DNA from: Lysinibacillus odysseyi
GTDB taxonomy: Bacteria; Bacillota; Bacilli; Bacillales_A; Planococcaceae
Assembly: GCA_014595895.1 (NCBI GenBank)
Contig: JABUKB010000008.1
Coordinates: 1 to 64,000, forward strand
Direction: 5' to 3'
DNA length: 64,000 nt
In this document: one piece after another, positions 24,909-33,131 of the stretch
Layout: each line of letters starts with the position of its first letter
How positions within the stretch are numbered: position 1 is the first letter of the stretch
The notes under the pieces: model-generated
The model's input: the letters and a program-made list of their open reading frames with translations, nothing else
Told to the model about the DNA's origin: nothing
Database searches by the model: none
Program-made: the position numbers and the translations under genes

Positions 24909-25826
24909 TTGGCACAACTACAACCAGGCATTCCAAAAAAACAATCAGTTGCTTCCCTTAAACTGGCTATTTCTATGATTATTTTCGGGACTATTGGTCT
25001 CTTTGCAGGAATGACCAATTTACCGTCATTTGAATTAGTCTTTATTCGTTGCGTGAGTGCAACATTATTTTTAGGATCTTGTTGGCTCATATCGGGACAA
25101 TATAGGAATGAGGAATGGAATAGGAAAGAGGTTCTTCAAACATTAGCTTGTGGAATATTTCTCGTTTTTAACTGGGTATTTTTATTTAAATCGTTTGAAA
25201 AAACGTCCATAACAGTGGCGATATCTGTATATAATTTGGCACCTGTATTCATGCTATTATTAGGAAGTATTTTCTACAGAGAAAAGCTAAATGTAAAATC
25301 AGTGATTTCTATTCTTCTTTGTTTTTTCGGAACGGTATTCATTTCAAATATTGATTATTCTACCCCATTTAAAGAACTATTACCTGTCGGTGTTCTTTGG
25401 GCACTGGCAGCTGCTTTATTTTATGCTTTTACGACATTACTGGGGAAAGGTATTACAAGATTAAGCCCTTATGCTACAACATTTCTACAAACAGGCTTAG
25501 GTATTGTAATTTTACTTCCATTTATACAAATGGGGGCATTTTCCACACTTACATTCGGGAATTGGGCTGCAGCTATTGCTACGGGAGTTATACATACAGG
25601 GATCCTATATCTATTATTTTTTGATAGTTTAAGGTTCTTATCAACAAAAGTAATCTCTATTCTAGTGTTTCTAGACCCTATTGTAGCCATTCTTTTAGAT
25701 ATGATGATTATTGGGTTTTATCCAAACTTTATTCAAACAATGGGTATTATTCTAATTTTCAGCGGACTAGTTTTAACACTTATAAAATCAAAAAAGGCAT
25801 TGAACAAAAATCAAGTGAAGGTGTAA
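24909..25826 (+). CDS. EamA/DMT-family transporter
   Basis: This 305-residue drug/metabolite-superfamily membrane protein has about ten helices in two EamA repeats (residues ~15-145 and ~160-295). The second repeat begins 'LWALAAALFYAFTTLLGKGI'. It starts at TTG after TTGGAGGAG. The family exports amino acids and other metabolites, but the substrate is unknown. A decayed MarR-like frame is divergent upstream. Confidence 0.82.
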   Translation: MAQLQPGIPKKQSVASLKLAISMIIFGTIGLFAGMTNLPSFELVFIRCVSATLFLGSCWLISGQYRNEEWNRKEVLQTLACGIFLVFNWVFLFKSFEKTSITVAISVYNLAPVFMLLLGSIFYREKLNVKSVISILLCFFGTVFISNIDYSTPFKELLPVGVLWALAAALFYAFTTLLGKGITRLSPYATTFLQTGLGIVILLPFIQMGAFSTLTFGNWAAAIATGVIHTGILYLLFFDSLRFLSTKVISILVFLDPIVAILLDMMIIGFYPNFIQTMGIILIFSGLVLTLIKSKKALNKNQVKV

Positions 25827-26077
25827 TGAAGATGCTGCTCTTTCTCACTTCTAAACTTAGAGAAGCCTTTAATTTGGTCACCTTTCATTCTGAAGATATT
25901 GAAGCATTTCGTAACCACAGGGTTTCTAAACATTTAAATACATATAATTCTTTGGATGGGAAGGTTGAGATGAACGGGAAAGAATTATGGATTATGACGA
26001 AAATGTTTTCAGTCCTATGGATGATAAACAAAAAAGATCTAAACATATCGCATGTGTCCTTGGCAAAGCATGGGTGA
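25826..26077 (+). CDS. short frame, possibly a frameshifted remnant
   Basis: This frame of 83 codons overlaps the EamA stop by one base (TAATG). There is no known motif. A second frame continues sensible-looking codons past 25990 ('DYDENVFSPMDDKQKRSKHI'), which suggests a decayed gene rather than an intact one. I keep it only as a low-confidence entry. Confidence 0.25.
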   Translation: MKMLLFLTSKLREAFNLVTFHSEDIEAFRNHRVSKHLNTYNSLDGKVEMNGKELWIMTKMFSVLWMINKKDLNISHVSLAKHG

Positions 26078-26163
26078 GTTTGGTTTATTCAGCTTTCAAA
26101 TGGGAGGTACAAATTATTTACCTATTAATTATTCCATTACCGATAACTTTAGTTTAATCATAA

Positions 26164-26212
26164 TCTTCAACAATCGGTCGCTTTCCTTGAATAGAAAAGG
26201 TCCATTTTTCAT
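26164..26212 (+). repeat. dispersed hairpin repeat, copy 3
   Basis: TCTTCAACAATCGGTCGCTT is followed by TCCTTGAATAGAAAAGGTCC and ATTTTTC. It has the same layout as the copy at 22431. Confidence 0.7.
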
Positions 26213-26349
26213 TAAAGGCTAGGTTAATGGGTAATATAATTTTCTGAAAATACTGGACGTTCATGCTAATATTTTAGGGAGATTGTAAAATGATGTATTT
26301 AAAGTATCGAGGCAGGATAATGTAATGAGTTGAAAAGGGGGAGGACAAT

Positions 26350-26820
26350 ATGGAAATAGTATATTTTGCAGGTGGATGTTTGTGGGGAGTACAAGCCTTT
26401 ATAAAAACCTTACCGGGAGTTACGTTTACAGAAGCGGGAAGAGCTAACGGAACAAGTCACACACTTGAGGGTGATTATGATGGTTACGCCGAATGTGTGA
26501 AAACAGAATTTGATCCAGCGGTGGTAACGATCAGAGAGTTAATGGGATATTTTTTTGAAATAATTGATCCGTACAGTTTGAATAAACAAGGGCAGGATGT
26601 TGGGGAGAAATACAGAACAGGAGTATATAGTGAAAAACAAGAACACTTAAGAGAGGCGAGTGCATTTCTTAGTGAAAGAAATGATTATGAACGTATAGTT
26701 GTTGAAATATTACCCCTTACAAACTATGTGAGAAGTGCAGAAGAACATCAAGATCGGTTAACTAGATGTCCAGACGATTATTGTCATATTCCAAAAGAAA
26801 TATTAAATAAATATAAGTAA
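26350..26820 (+). CDS. msrA: peptide-methionine (S)-S-oxide reductase
   Basis: This 156-residue MsrA repairs oxidised methionine. The catalytic Cys lies in 'FAGGCLWGVQAF' near residue 10; most MsrA proteins have GGCFWG, so Leu replaces the usual Phe. The family segment 'FEIIDPYSLNKQGQDVGEKY' follows near residue 73, and 'EEHQDRL' near 137. The start ATG follows GGGGGAGGAC. It stands alone, without an msrB domain. Confidence 0.88.
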   Translation: MEIVYFAGGCLWGVQAFIKTLPGVTFTEAGRANGTSHTLEGDYDGYAECVKTEFDPAVVTIRELMGYFFEIIDPYSLNKQGQDVGEKYRTGVYSEKQEHLREASAFLSERNDYERIVVEILPLTNYVRSAEEHQDRLTRCPDDYCHIPKEILNKYK

Positions 26821-26862
26821 TGAAGGGTAAAAGATGCTTATAGATTATATGGTTTTCAGAAG

Positions 26863-26907
26863 GAGAGCGCCTTTCTTCAGGAAAAGGGCCAGATTATTGA
26901 ATAACAA
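26863..26907 (-). repeat. dispersed hairpin repeat, copy 4 (inverted)
   Basis: On the minus strand it reads TTATTCAATAATCTGGCCC then TTTTCCTGAAGAAAGGCGC. It is the same family in the opposite orientation, just after msrA. Confidence 0.6.
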
Positions 26908-26976
26908 CCTTTTATGAAAGGTTACCAAACGTTGATTTAGTAGGGTCTATAAAATCTCGTGGATAAGAAAAATAAA

Positions 26977-27026
26977 AAAACGGATAGAACGGTATCAATA
27001 CATACTACTTGTTCTATCCGTTTTAT
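26977..27026. terminator. bidirectional terminator between msrA and the OYE gene
   Basis: The perfect stem AAAACGGATAGAAC (26977-26990) / GTTCTATCCGTTTT (27011-27024) is flanked by A- and T-runs. It serves the leftward OYE gene and probably also msrA. Confidence 0.9.
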
Positions 27027-27055
27027 TAATCAAACTTTGTTACCTTTTTTTACAA

Positions 27056-28150
27056 TTATTTTACGCCTGGTACCCAACCAACATTACGTTTCATCATGTT
27101 CATTAGCGGCTCTGGAATGTTATTCTCACGACTCATATCCATTTCAGTAATAACTGGTTCACCAGCAGCTACTTTTTCTACCCAGTGTGGTTCGATTAAT
27201 AGCTCACGACCAAGTGCAAGTAAATCAGCCCCTGTTTTCATCGCTTCTTTCGCATCTTCTGGAGAATAAATTGAACCAACACCGATAAGTGGTACACGAT
27301 CGTCAATTACGCGTTTTAAAATTGTAATACGGTTTTCTTTTTCACCACTATAACGACGCGCTTCTGAACGGAAATCACCTAATGAAATGTGTAAGTAATC
27401 GAGCTTTTCATCTGCTAAACGATTTACAAGCTGAACCGTTTCATCTAGAGTGATACCGTCTTCTTCAGGTTCTTCTGGGCTAAAACGATACCCAACGATA
27501 AATTGGTCATCAGCATATTGCGCTTTTGCACGGTTTACACGATCAACAATTTCCAATAAGAATGTCATGCGTTTTTCAACAGAGCCACCGTAACGGTCTG
27601 TACGTTTATTGGTAAAGCCTGAGAAGAATTGTTGCAATAAATACGTATTGGCACCGTGAATTTCCACACCATCAAATCCTGCTTCAATTGCACGACGTGT
27701 CGCTTCACCAAATGCTACAACGATTTCCTCAATTTCTTTTACCGTTAATGCACGAGCCGCATCACCATCTGCTGCAACGGTTTCACTTGCGCTTACGATA
27801 TCGCCATTTGGCACAAGGTCACGTACTGCTTGGCGTCCACCATGATAAATCTGTAAAATTGCTTTTGCGCCACCATTGTGAATCGCATCAGCAATACGTT
27901 TTAAGCTCGGAATGTATTCATCGCTATGCGCCGAGATTTGACCTGGGAAGCCTTTCCCACTAGGAATCACGTAAGCACATGCTGTAATCACCGTACCAAC
28001 GCCGTATGAGCGCTCACGGTAATATGTAATCTCTGCATCTGATACTGTATCATCAGCATTTGCTGAGTAAGTTGTCATGGGCGCCATCACATAACGATTA
28101 CGAACTGTGACGCCGTTATGAAAAGTAAATGGTGTTAAATAAGTTGTCAT
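27056..28150 (-). CDS. NADH:flavin oxidoreductase, Old Yellow Enzyme family
   Basis: This 364-residue FMN TIM-barrel oxidoreductase has 'NRYVMAPMTTYSAN' near residue 18, the His-Asn-type active site 'EIHGANTYLLQQFFSG' near 167-182, 'NKRTDRYGGS' and a C-terminal phosphate-binding 'LIGVGSIYSPEDA'. The ATG at 28150 follows AGAAGGAGTG; an in-frame start further upstream lacks a ribosome-binding site. Similar to B. subtilis YqiG-type OYEs, which reduce activated C=C bonds. It is monocistronic. Confidence 0.87.
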   Translation of the reverse strand: MTTYLTPFTFHNGVTVRNRYVMAPMTTYSANADDTVSDAEITYYRERSYGVGTVITACAYVIPSGKGFPGQISAHSDEYIPSLKRIADAIHNGGAKAILQIYHGGRQAVRDLVPNGDIVSASETVAADGDAARALTVKEIEEIVVAFGEATRRAIEAGFDGVEIHGANTYLLQQFFSGFTNKRTDRYGGSVEKRMTFLLEIVDRVNRAKAQYADDQFIVGYRFSPEEPEEDGITLDETVQLVNRLADEKLDYLHISLGDFRSEARRYSGEKENRITILKRVIDDRVPLIGVGSIYSPEDAKEAMKTGADLLALGRELLIEPHWVEKVAAGEPVITEMDMSRENNIPEPLMNMMKRNVGWVPGVK

Positions 28151-28235
28151 GTTATTCACTCCTTCTAAATTAAGAGTAGGTTTATCGGATTTAAAAGTCA
28201 AAGATGGTGCTTTGCTGAAATAAAAACTAAAGCAT

Positions 28236-28275
28236 AAAGAGATGACTACCGAAAAGGGTAGTCACCTCTGTTTTG
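28236..28275 (-). terminator. terminator after M20 peptidase gene
   Basis: The stem GAGGTGACTACC / GGTAGTCATCTC is read leftward and followed by TTTATGCTTT. It covers 28239-28268. Confidence 0.85.
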
Positions 28276-28289
28276 TTTAAAAACCTTTC

Positions 28290-29438
28290 CTATCTTGCTA
28301 ATCCTAAAATTAGCTCTTTATAGATATCAAAGAATGCAAAGTAATATTCTTTGTAGACATATTCGTCTGTTTTGTGGGCCATTTTTGTTTCCCCTGGACC
28401 AAACATCATGAATGGGAAGTTTTCATCTTTATCCCGTAACAAGTTTGATGCATCCGTCACTCCTGGCGAACCTTTAAGAGAAATCTCTAAGCCTAGATGT
28501 TTTTTGCCGAGTTCTTTCGTAAGCTCAACCATGTCAGACTGTCCTGAAGTGAAAACGCTTGGCAATGACATTGTCACTTCAACATGAATCTTAGAGCCTT
28601 CTTTATTGTATTGGTCAGCAGTTTTGTTGAATAAGTCAATTACTTCATCATTATCAAATTCTGGAATAGTACGCACATTTATTTGAGCTACTGCTTTCTC
28701 TGGAACGGAGTTTACTTGGTTCCCTGCATTAAAAATCGTTGTACTCATCACCAATTTGCCTAGCACTTCATTTTTGCGATTATCGCCATTCAATGTTTTA
28801 TCCACTTCTAATAGATACTTCATCAATGGAATAATGGCATTATAACCTTGGTCAGGCATAGAACTGTGCGCTGCCTCCCCAATAGACGTTACTCGCAAGT
28901 TAAGTGACCCTTTGTGGGAGTAAATAATCGTGTCATGAGAAGGTTCCGCTACCCATAGATAATCTACATCATCCATATAGCCTTCTTCGTATAATTTTTT
29001 GGAGCCTGCGCCGCCGACTTCTTCCCCAGTCGTTGCCATAAAGCGGACAGTACCCTTTTCTAGTTCATTATTTTCTTTGAGTTCAATCATCACTAAAGCA
29101 AGGTTCACTAAACCTGCTTTCATGTCATTTGTTCCACGTCCGTATAATTTTCCTTCTCGTTCTGTCAATGTGAACGGATCGGAAGTCCACTCGCTTTCGT
29201 CACCAGGAGAAACGACATCCATATGACCAGAAATGCCAATGACTGGACTCCCGCTGCCAATTTCAGCTACTAAGTTCACTCGTGTCTCTGTAACAGGAAC
29301 AATTTTCGATTGGATACCGTATTCCGCAAATAAATCTTTTAAGTAATTTGCCACTTCGATTTCGTTTTCATTAACAGATTTAATGGCGATTATATCAGAT
29401 AAAATCTTTATTTTTTCTTCCTCTGTAAAGTGTTTCAT
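28290..29438 (-). CDS. ArgE/DapE-family M20 metallopeptidase
   Basis: This 382-residue enzyme has M20A metal ligands: 'GISGHMDVVSPGD' near residue 69, 'GRGTNDMKAG' near 101, the catalytic 'TTGEEVGGAG' near 136 and 'GPGETKMAHKTDEYV' near the C-terminus. The family includes acetylornithine deacetylases and succinyl-diaminopimelate desuccinylases; substrate is not certain. The ATG at 29438 is chosen because GGAGG lies eight bases upstream. It is leftward and monocistronic. Confidence 0.85.
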   Translation of the reverse strand: MKHFTEEEKIKILSDIIAIKSVNENEIEVANYLKDLFAEYGIQSKIVPVTETRVNLVAEIGSGSPVIGISGHMDVVSPGDESEWTSDPFTLTEREGKLYGRGTNDMKAGLVNLALVMIELKENNELEKGTVRFMATTGEEVGGAGSKKLYEEGYMDDVDYLWVAEPSHDTIIYSHKGSLNLRVTSIGEAAHSSMPDQGYNAIIPLMKYLLEVDKTLNGDNRKNEVLGKLVMSTTIFNAGNQVNSVPEKAVAQINVRTIPEFDNDEVIDLFNKTADQYNKEGSKIHVEVTMSLPSVFTSGQSDMVELTKELGKKHLGLEISLKGSPGVTDASNLLRDKDENFPFMMFGPGETKMAHKTDEYVYKEYYFAFFDIYKELILGLAR

Positions 29439-29589
29439 ACTAAATGCCTCCAAAGTTTTGTCCGTCTATCCTAAATGTGGATACACTTTTATATTACCCA
29501 AAAGGCATGTAAGGATTCTTTGGAATTACCTATAATCCTTTAAGTTCAAAGAATGGATTTACATAACCATGTTCAACGTCAGTCAGTGA

Positions 29590-29637
29590 TATCCATAATC
29601 GGGCGCTTTTCTTTAAAAAGGGAAGTACCTTTTGTAT
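29590..29637 (+). repeat. dispersed hairpin repeat, copy 5
   Basis: TATCCATAATCGGGCGCTTT is followed by TCTTTAAAAAGGGAAGTACC and TTTTG. It is a diverged member of the family. The rest of the 29439-30030 spacer is very AT-rich, and I see nothing else in it. Confidence 0.6.
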
Positions 29638-30030
29638 GTTAGATAAAACATTATTCAGAACTTCAATTAATTTCATACATTTACTAATAAAAATAAAATT
29701 TATTGCATTTTTATTTATAATAATTTGATAACAATATTATGAAATAAAACATTAAGCAACAGTGTTTTAGAAGATAATTTATTAAATAAAAAAGATATAT
29801 TTAAATAACAAAATATATTTCTTTATATTAAAAATAATATCATTAAAGAAATTTTACTTCTTATAGAACAAATATAGATCATTCATTGTCAGCTTCAAAA
29901 AAGCCTTTATTTAGATGCTATATTAGGTTAATAAATAAGTGATTAAAATAAAATTACATAGAAAATAATTTTGACTTTTTTGAAAGTAACGTGTAAATAT
30001 TATTTTAGACTATTGAACAGGGGGATGGAA

Positions 30031-30864
30031 ATGGAATTAAAAACAATTGAAGTAAATGGTAGTACATTGTTTTATGCAGATTATCCTGGAGTGAAAGGGA
30101 CGATTATTGCCGCCCATGGATTAACTGGAAATCATAAGCAAATGCATTATTATGCAAATTTATTAAAAGGTGAATATCGCTTTATTTCTGTCGATTTAAA
30201 GGGACGCGGTAATAGTGCACCTGCACCAGAAAACACAGGTATAGAGCAGCATACAAAGGACATTGAGGCACTAATTGAGGCGTTAGATATTCAAAATCCA
30301 ATTTTAATGGGGTATTCTATGGGTGCCTTTATCATGGCTAATGTAGCTAGCAAGCGTGAGGATGTTAAGAGTGTCATCTTACTGGATGGCGCAGCAACTT
30401 GTACAGAACATCAAGCGAAAATTGTAGAGCCTTCATTAGGTCGTATTAGTAAGCATTACGAGACTGCAGAGGATTATATCGAGGAAATCAAAGCTATCTA
30501 TAGCCGTTTAGGAGTTGAATGGACAAGTCATCTTGAGAGCGTTGGACGTTATGAAATTGCTGAACATGACGGCTATTGGAAAAATAAATCTGACGAGTCA
30601 AAGCTTTTACAAGACTTCAAGAGCTTTTATGACTATAGTCCAAAAGATGTTTTTAAGAAAGTTACTTGTCCGATTTTATTAATTCACTCAAAAGGTGAAA
30701 TCGGCCAAATGCCTCCCTTATTTTTAGCAGAGTCATATATCGAAACACAGCAATATGCGGCTAATATTCATAAAGTTACATCTGACAGCAATCATTACAC
30801 TCTTGTATTCGAGAATCGTAAGGATATAAATAGCGAATTAGAGAAGTTCCTAGCGAATTTGTAA
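30031..30864 (+). CDS. alpha/beta-hydrolase
   Basis: This 277-residue alpha/beta-hydrolase has an oxyanion 'AAHGLTGNHKQ' near residue 28, nucleophile elbow 'LMGYSMGAF' near 93 (Ser), and a late 'SDSNHYTLVFE' holding the likely catalytic His. The ATG at 30031 is chosen for its AGGGGGA ribosome-binding site. It resembles enol-lactone hydrolase/esterase types and precedes a CMD-fold, CoA-transferase and thiolase set, which could place it in a lactone- or ester-opening step. The substrate is unknown. Confidence 0.8.
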   Translation: MELKTIEVNGSTLFYADYPGVKGTIIAAHGLTGNHKQMHYYANLLKGEYRFISVDLKGRGNSAPAPENTGIEQHTKDIEALIEALDIQNPILMGYSMGAFIMANVASKREDVKSVILLDGAATCTEHQAKIVEPSLGRISKHYETAEDYIEEIKAIYSRLGVEWTSHLESVGRYEIAEHDGYWKNKSDESKLLQDFKSFYDYSPKDVFKKVTCPILLIHSKGEIGQMPPLFLAESYIETQQYAANIHKVTSDSNHYTLVFENRKDINSELEKFLANL

Positions 30865-30979
30865 AAAAGCTATTGAAATTCACCTTTAATTGTGTAAATA
30901 TTTAATTAATCAAATATGCAATGTCTATCGGATGGCCGTAAGAGAACAACCTTCTTTTACTCTCCCCATTCGACTGTTG

Positions 30980-31040
30980 ACTACACTAATCGAACTGCAG
31001 GTGATTTTTCACGTGCTCGAATTGGTGTAGTTTTTTTTAT
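30980..31040 (+). terminator. intercistronic terminator or attenuator before the CMD-fold gene
   Basis: ACTACACTAATCGA (30980) pairs with TCGAATTGGTGTAGT (31017-31031), enclosing a second GCAGGTGA/TCACGTGC hairpin, and is followed by eight T. It lies only about 30 bases before the next Shine-Dalgarno, so read-through or attenuation is possible. Confidence 0.75.
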
Positions 31041-31068
31041 TATTACTCATGATAAGGGGGAATTTTTT

Positions 31069-31797
31069 ATGTCAAAAGGATTAGATTATTTCAAAAAAGT
31101 ATATGACATAGTTCCGGGCTGGGTGCAAAAAATGCACGATTATAACCCGGAGATGCTAGATCATTATACAGCACTTCGTGGAGCCGCAATGTCTGCAGGT
31201 GCTCTCACGGTAAAAGAGAAAGATATTTTACTAGTTGGTATGAATGCAGCAAGACATTATGCCCGAAGCATGGTTTACCATACGAAAGGTGCGATTGATG
31301 GGGGCGCAACGCTAGAAGAATTAGTTGAATATTTGTTAATAGCGTATAACTATGGTGGCGAAAAGGCATTGCAAATTGGACTCCAATCATTTGAATATGC
31401 TTTGAACCTTAAAGGTATTGAGGCGAATAACATTTCTCACGATTCAACTGCAGAAGAAATTGCTCGTTATTACAGCTCATTTGCTTCTACAAATGAAAGT
31501 CGCGTATACTACCATGATTTAATTGCACTTTTTGCAGCAAAGGATGAAGGCGCTTTAACAGAAAAACTGCTTGAAGAAAATGTTGTACCTAAGGATATGA
31601 AATACATTTTAATGACAGGTGTTTATACAACGGTGCTGAAAAATGCAGAAACAGCTTATTGGGCGAAAAAAGCACGGGAAAATGGAGCTGATGAACCAAG
31701 ACTAGCTGAGCTAGGGTACATTTGCCTTTTAACAGCAGGTATTCCATCTTGGTTTGAAATTAGCGATGCGCTTGTAGAAAAAAAATGGAGTGAGTAA
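31069..31797 (+). CDS. two-domain carboxymuconolactone decarboxylase (CMD/AhpD)-fold protein
   Basis: This 242-residue protein has two CMD-type repeats. The first contains 'EKDILLVGMNAARHYARSMVYH' near residues 47-68, the position where AhpD has CxxCxxxH. The His is kept, but both cysteines are replaced, so AhpD-type disulfide chemistry is excluded for this site. The second half has 'MKYILMTGVYTTVLKNAE' and 'TAGIPSWFEISDAL'. The ATG at 31069 follows AAGGGGGA. It lies five bases before the CoA-transferase genes. A decarboxylase or isomerase role in the same pathway is likely but unproven. Confidence 0.72.
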   Translation: MSKGLDYFKKVYDIVPGWVQKMHDYNPEMLDHYTALRGAAMSAGALTVKEKDILLVGMNAARHYARSMVYHTKGAIDGGATLEELVEYLLIAYNYGGEKALQIGLQSFEYALNLKGIEANNISHDSTAEEIARYYSSFASTNESRVYYHDLIALFAAKDEGALTEKLLEENVVPKDMKYILMTGVYTTVLKNAETAYWAKKARENGADEPRLAELGYICLLTAGIPSWFEISDALVEKKWSE

Positions 31798-31801
31798 CAT
31801 A

Positions 31802-32488
31802 ATGAAAATTTATGAATCGGCTAGAGAGGCACTCTCTTGCTTGGAAAGCGGTCAGACAGTTATGGTTGGTGGCTTCGGCTTAGTAGGAGGCCCACTTACA
31901 CTAATCGATACATTAGTTGAGCTAGACGTTACTGATTTAACGATTATTAGCAATAATCTTGGCGAAAAGGGAGAGGGCTTAGGGAAGCTGCTTAATCAAA
32001 AAAAAGTAAAAAAGGCAATTGGCTCATACTTCACAGGTAATCGAGATGTTGGAGAAGCTTATCAACGAGGTGAGCTTGAAATTGAGCTATTACCTCAAGG
32101 AACTTTAGCAGAATCTATTCGTGCAGGCGGCGCTGGTATAGGTGGCTACTATACGAAAACCTCAGTAGGTACTGATTTAGCGGAAGGAAAAGAAACAAAA
32201 GTTATTAAAGGCGAGGAGTACGTTTTCGAGGAAGCGCTGACTGCTGATGTTGCAATTATTAGAGCACATATGGCAGACAAGCTTGGTAACTTAATTTACT
32301 ACAAAACGGCTCGAAATTTTAATCCTTTAATGGCTACAGCAGCCAAAACGGTCATCGTAGAGGTGGATAAAATTGTTGAGGTTGGAGAGTTAAATAGCGA
32401 TGTGATCGTCACACCGCATTTATTCATTGACCGAATCATTTTAGCGAAAAAGATTTTAACGCAAGAGGGGGTCGTTGAGCATGGCTAA
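31802..32488 (+). CDS. 3-oxoacid/acetate-type CoA-transferase subunit A
   Basis: This 228-residue class I CoA-transferase alpha subunit has 'GQTVMVGGFGLVGGP' near residue 20 (glycine-rich CoA-binding loop), 'SIRAGGAGIGGYYT' near 107 and 'GKETKVIKGEEYVFEEAL' near 130. The ATG at 31802 follows GGAGTGAG. It overlaps subunit B, so the two are translated together. It would move CoA onto a short oxo or fatty acid, consistent with the downstream thiolase and AtoE-type transporter. Confidence 0.88.
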   Translation: MKIYESAREALSCLESGQTVMVGGFGLVGGPLTLIDTLVELDVTDLTIISNNLGEKGEGLGKLLNQKKVKKAIGSYFTGNRDVGEAYQRGELEIELLPQGTLAESIRAGGAGIGGYYTKTSVGTDLAEGKETKVIKGEEYVFEEALTADVAIIRAHMADKLGNLIYYKTARNFNPLMATAAKTVIVEVDKIVEVGELNSDVIVTPHLFIDRIILAKKILTQEGVVEHG

Positions 32489-33113
32489 TTCTGTGCAGGA
32501 ACTGATTGCAAGTAGAGCATCAAAGGAATTGGAAGACGGCCAAGTAATTAATTTAGGAATTGGCATACCAACCCTTGTTGCAAAATACGTTCATACGTCG
32601 AACATTTTCTTCCATACAGAAAATGGAATGCTTGGGGTCGATGATGTGAATGAGGAGGATATTGATCCAAACCTTGTCAACGCAGGAAAGATTCCAGTTG
32701 GTGAAACAAGAGGGGCATCCTTCTTTAATAGTGCAGATTCCTTCGGTATGATTCGCGGTGGCCATGTAGATGTTGCTATTTTAGGTGTTTTACAAGTTGA
32801 CGAATCAGCTCGCATTGCAAACTGGGCTGTTCCAGGTAAAAACATTATTGGTGTAGGTGGTGCCATGGATTTATTAGTGGGCGCTAAAAAGGTAATTGTA
32901 ACAATGACACATATATCTAAGGATGGAAAAAGTAAAATTTTAAAGGATTGCACATACCCAATTACATCTACTAGAAGTGTAGATACGATTATTACGGAAT
33001 TAGCTGTATTCAAATATATTAATGGTCAATTACATCTTGTAGAGTTAATGCCAGATATAACCTTAGAACAAGTAATTGCCAATACCGAGGCTCATTTTGT
33101 TAATTCTTTATAG
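32481..33113 (+). CDS. 3-oxoacid/acetate-type CoA-transferase subunit B
   Basis: This 210-residue beta subunit has the catalytic Glu in 'FHTENGMLGVDD' near residue 46 and 'GIGIPTLVAKY' near 24. Also present are 'GGHVDVAILGVLQVD' and 'NIIGVGGAMDLL', both family hallmarks. The ATG at 32481 overlaps the end of subunit A by eight bases. It forms the heteromeric CoA-transferase with the preceding gene. Confidence 0.9.
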   Translation: MANSVQELIASRASKELEDGQVINLGIGIPTLVAKYVHTSNIFFHTENGMLGVDDVNEEDIDPNLVNAGKIPVGETRGASFFNSADSFGMIRGGHVDVAILGVLQVDESARIANWAVPGKNIIGVGGAMDLLVGAKKVIVTMTHISKDGKSKILKDCTYPITSTRSVDTIITELAVFKYINGQLHLVELMPDITLEQVIANTEAHFVNSL

Positions 33114-33131
33114 AAAGGGAGGTAAGAAAAA

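Noticed and set aside
25826-26300. Intact gene after the EamA transporter
   Set aside because: The 83-codon frame has no recognisable motif and a better-looking continuation lies in another frame, so at most it is a decayed gene.
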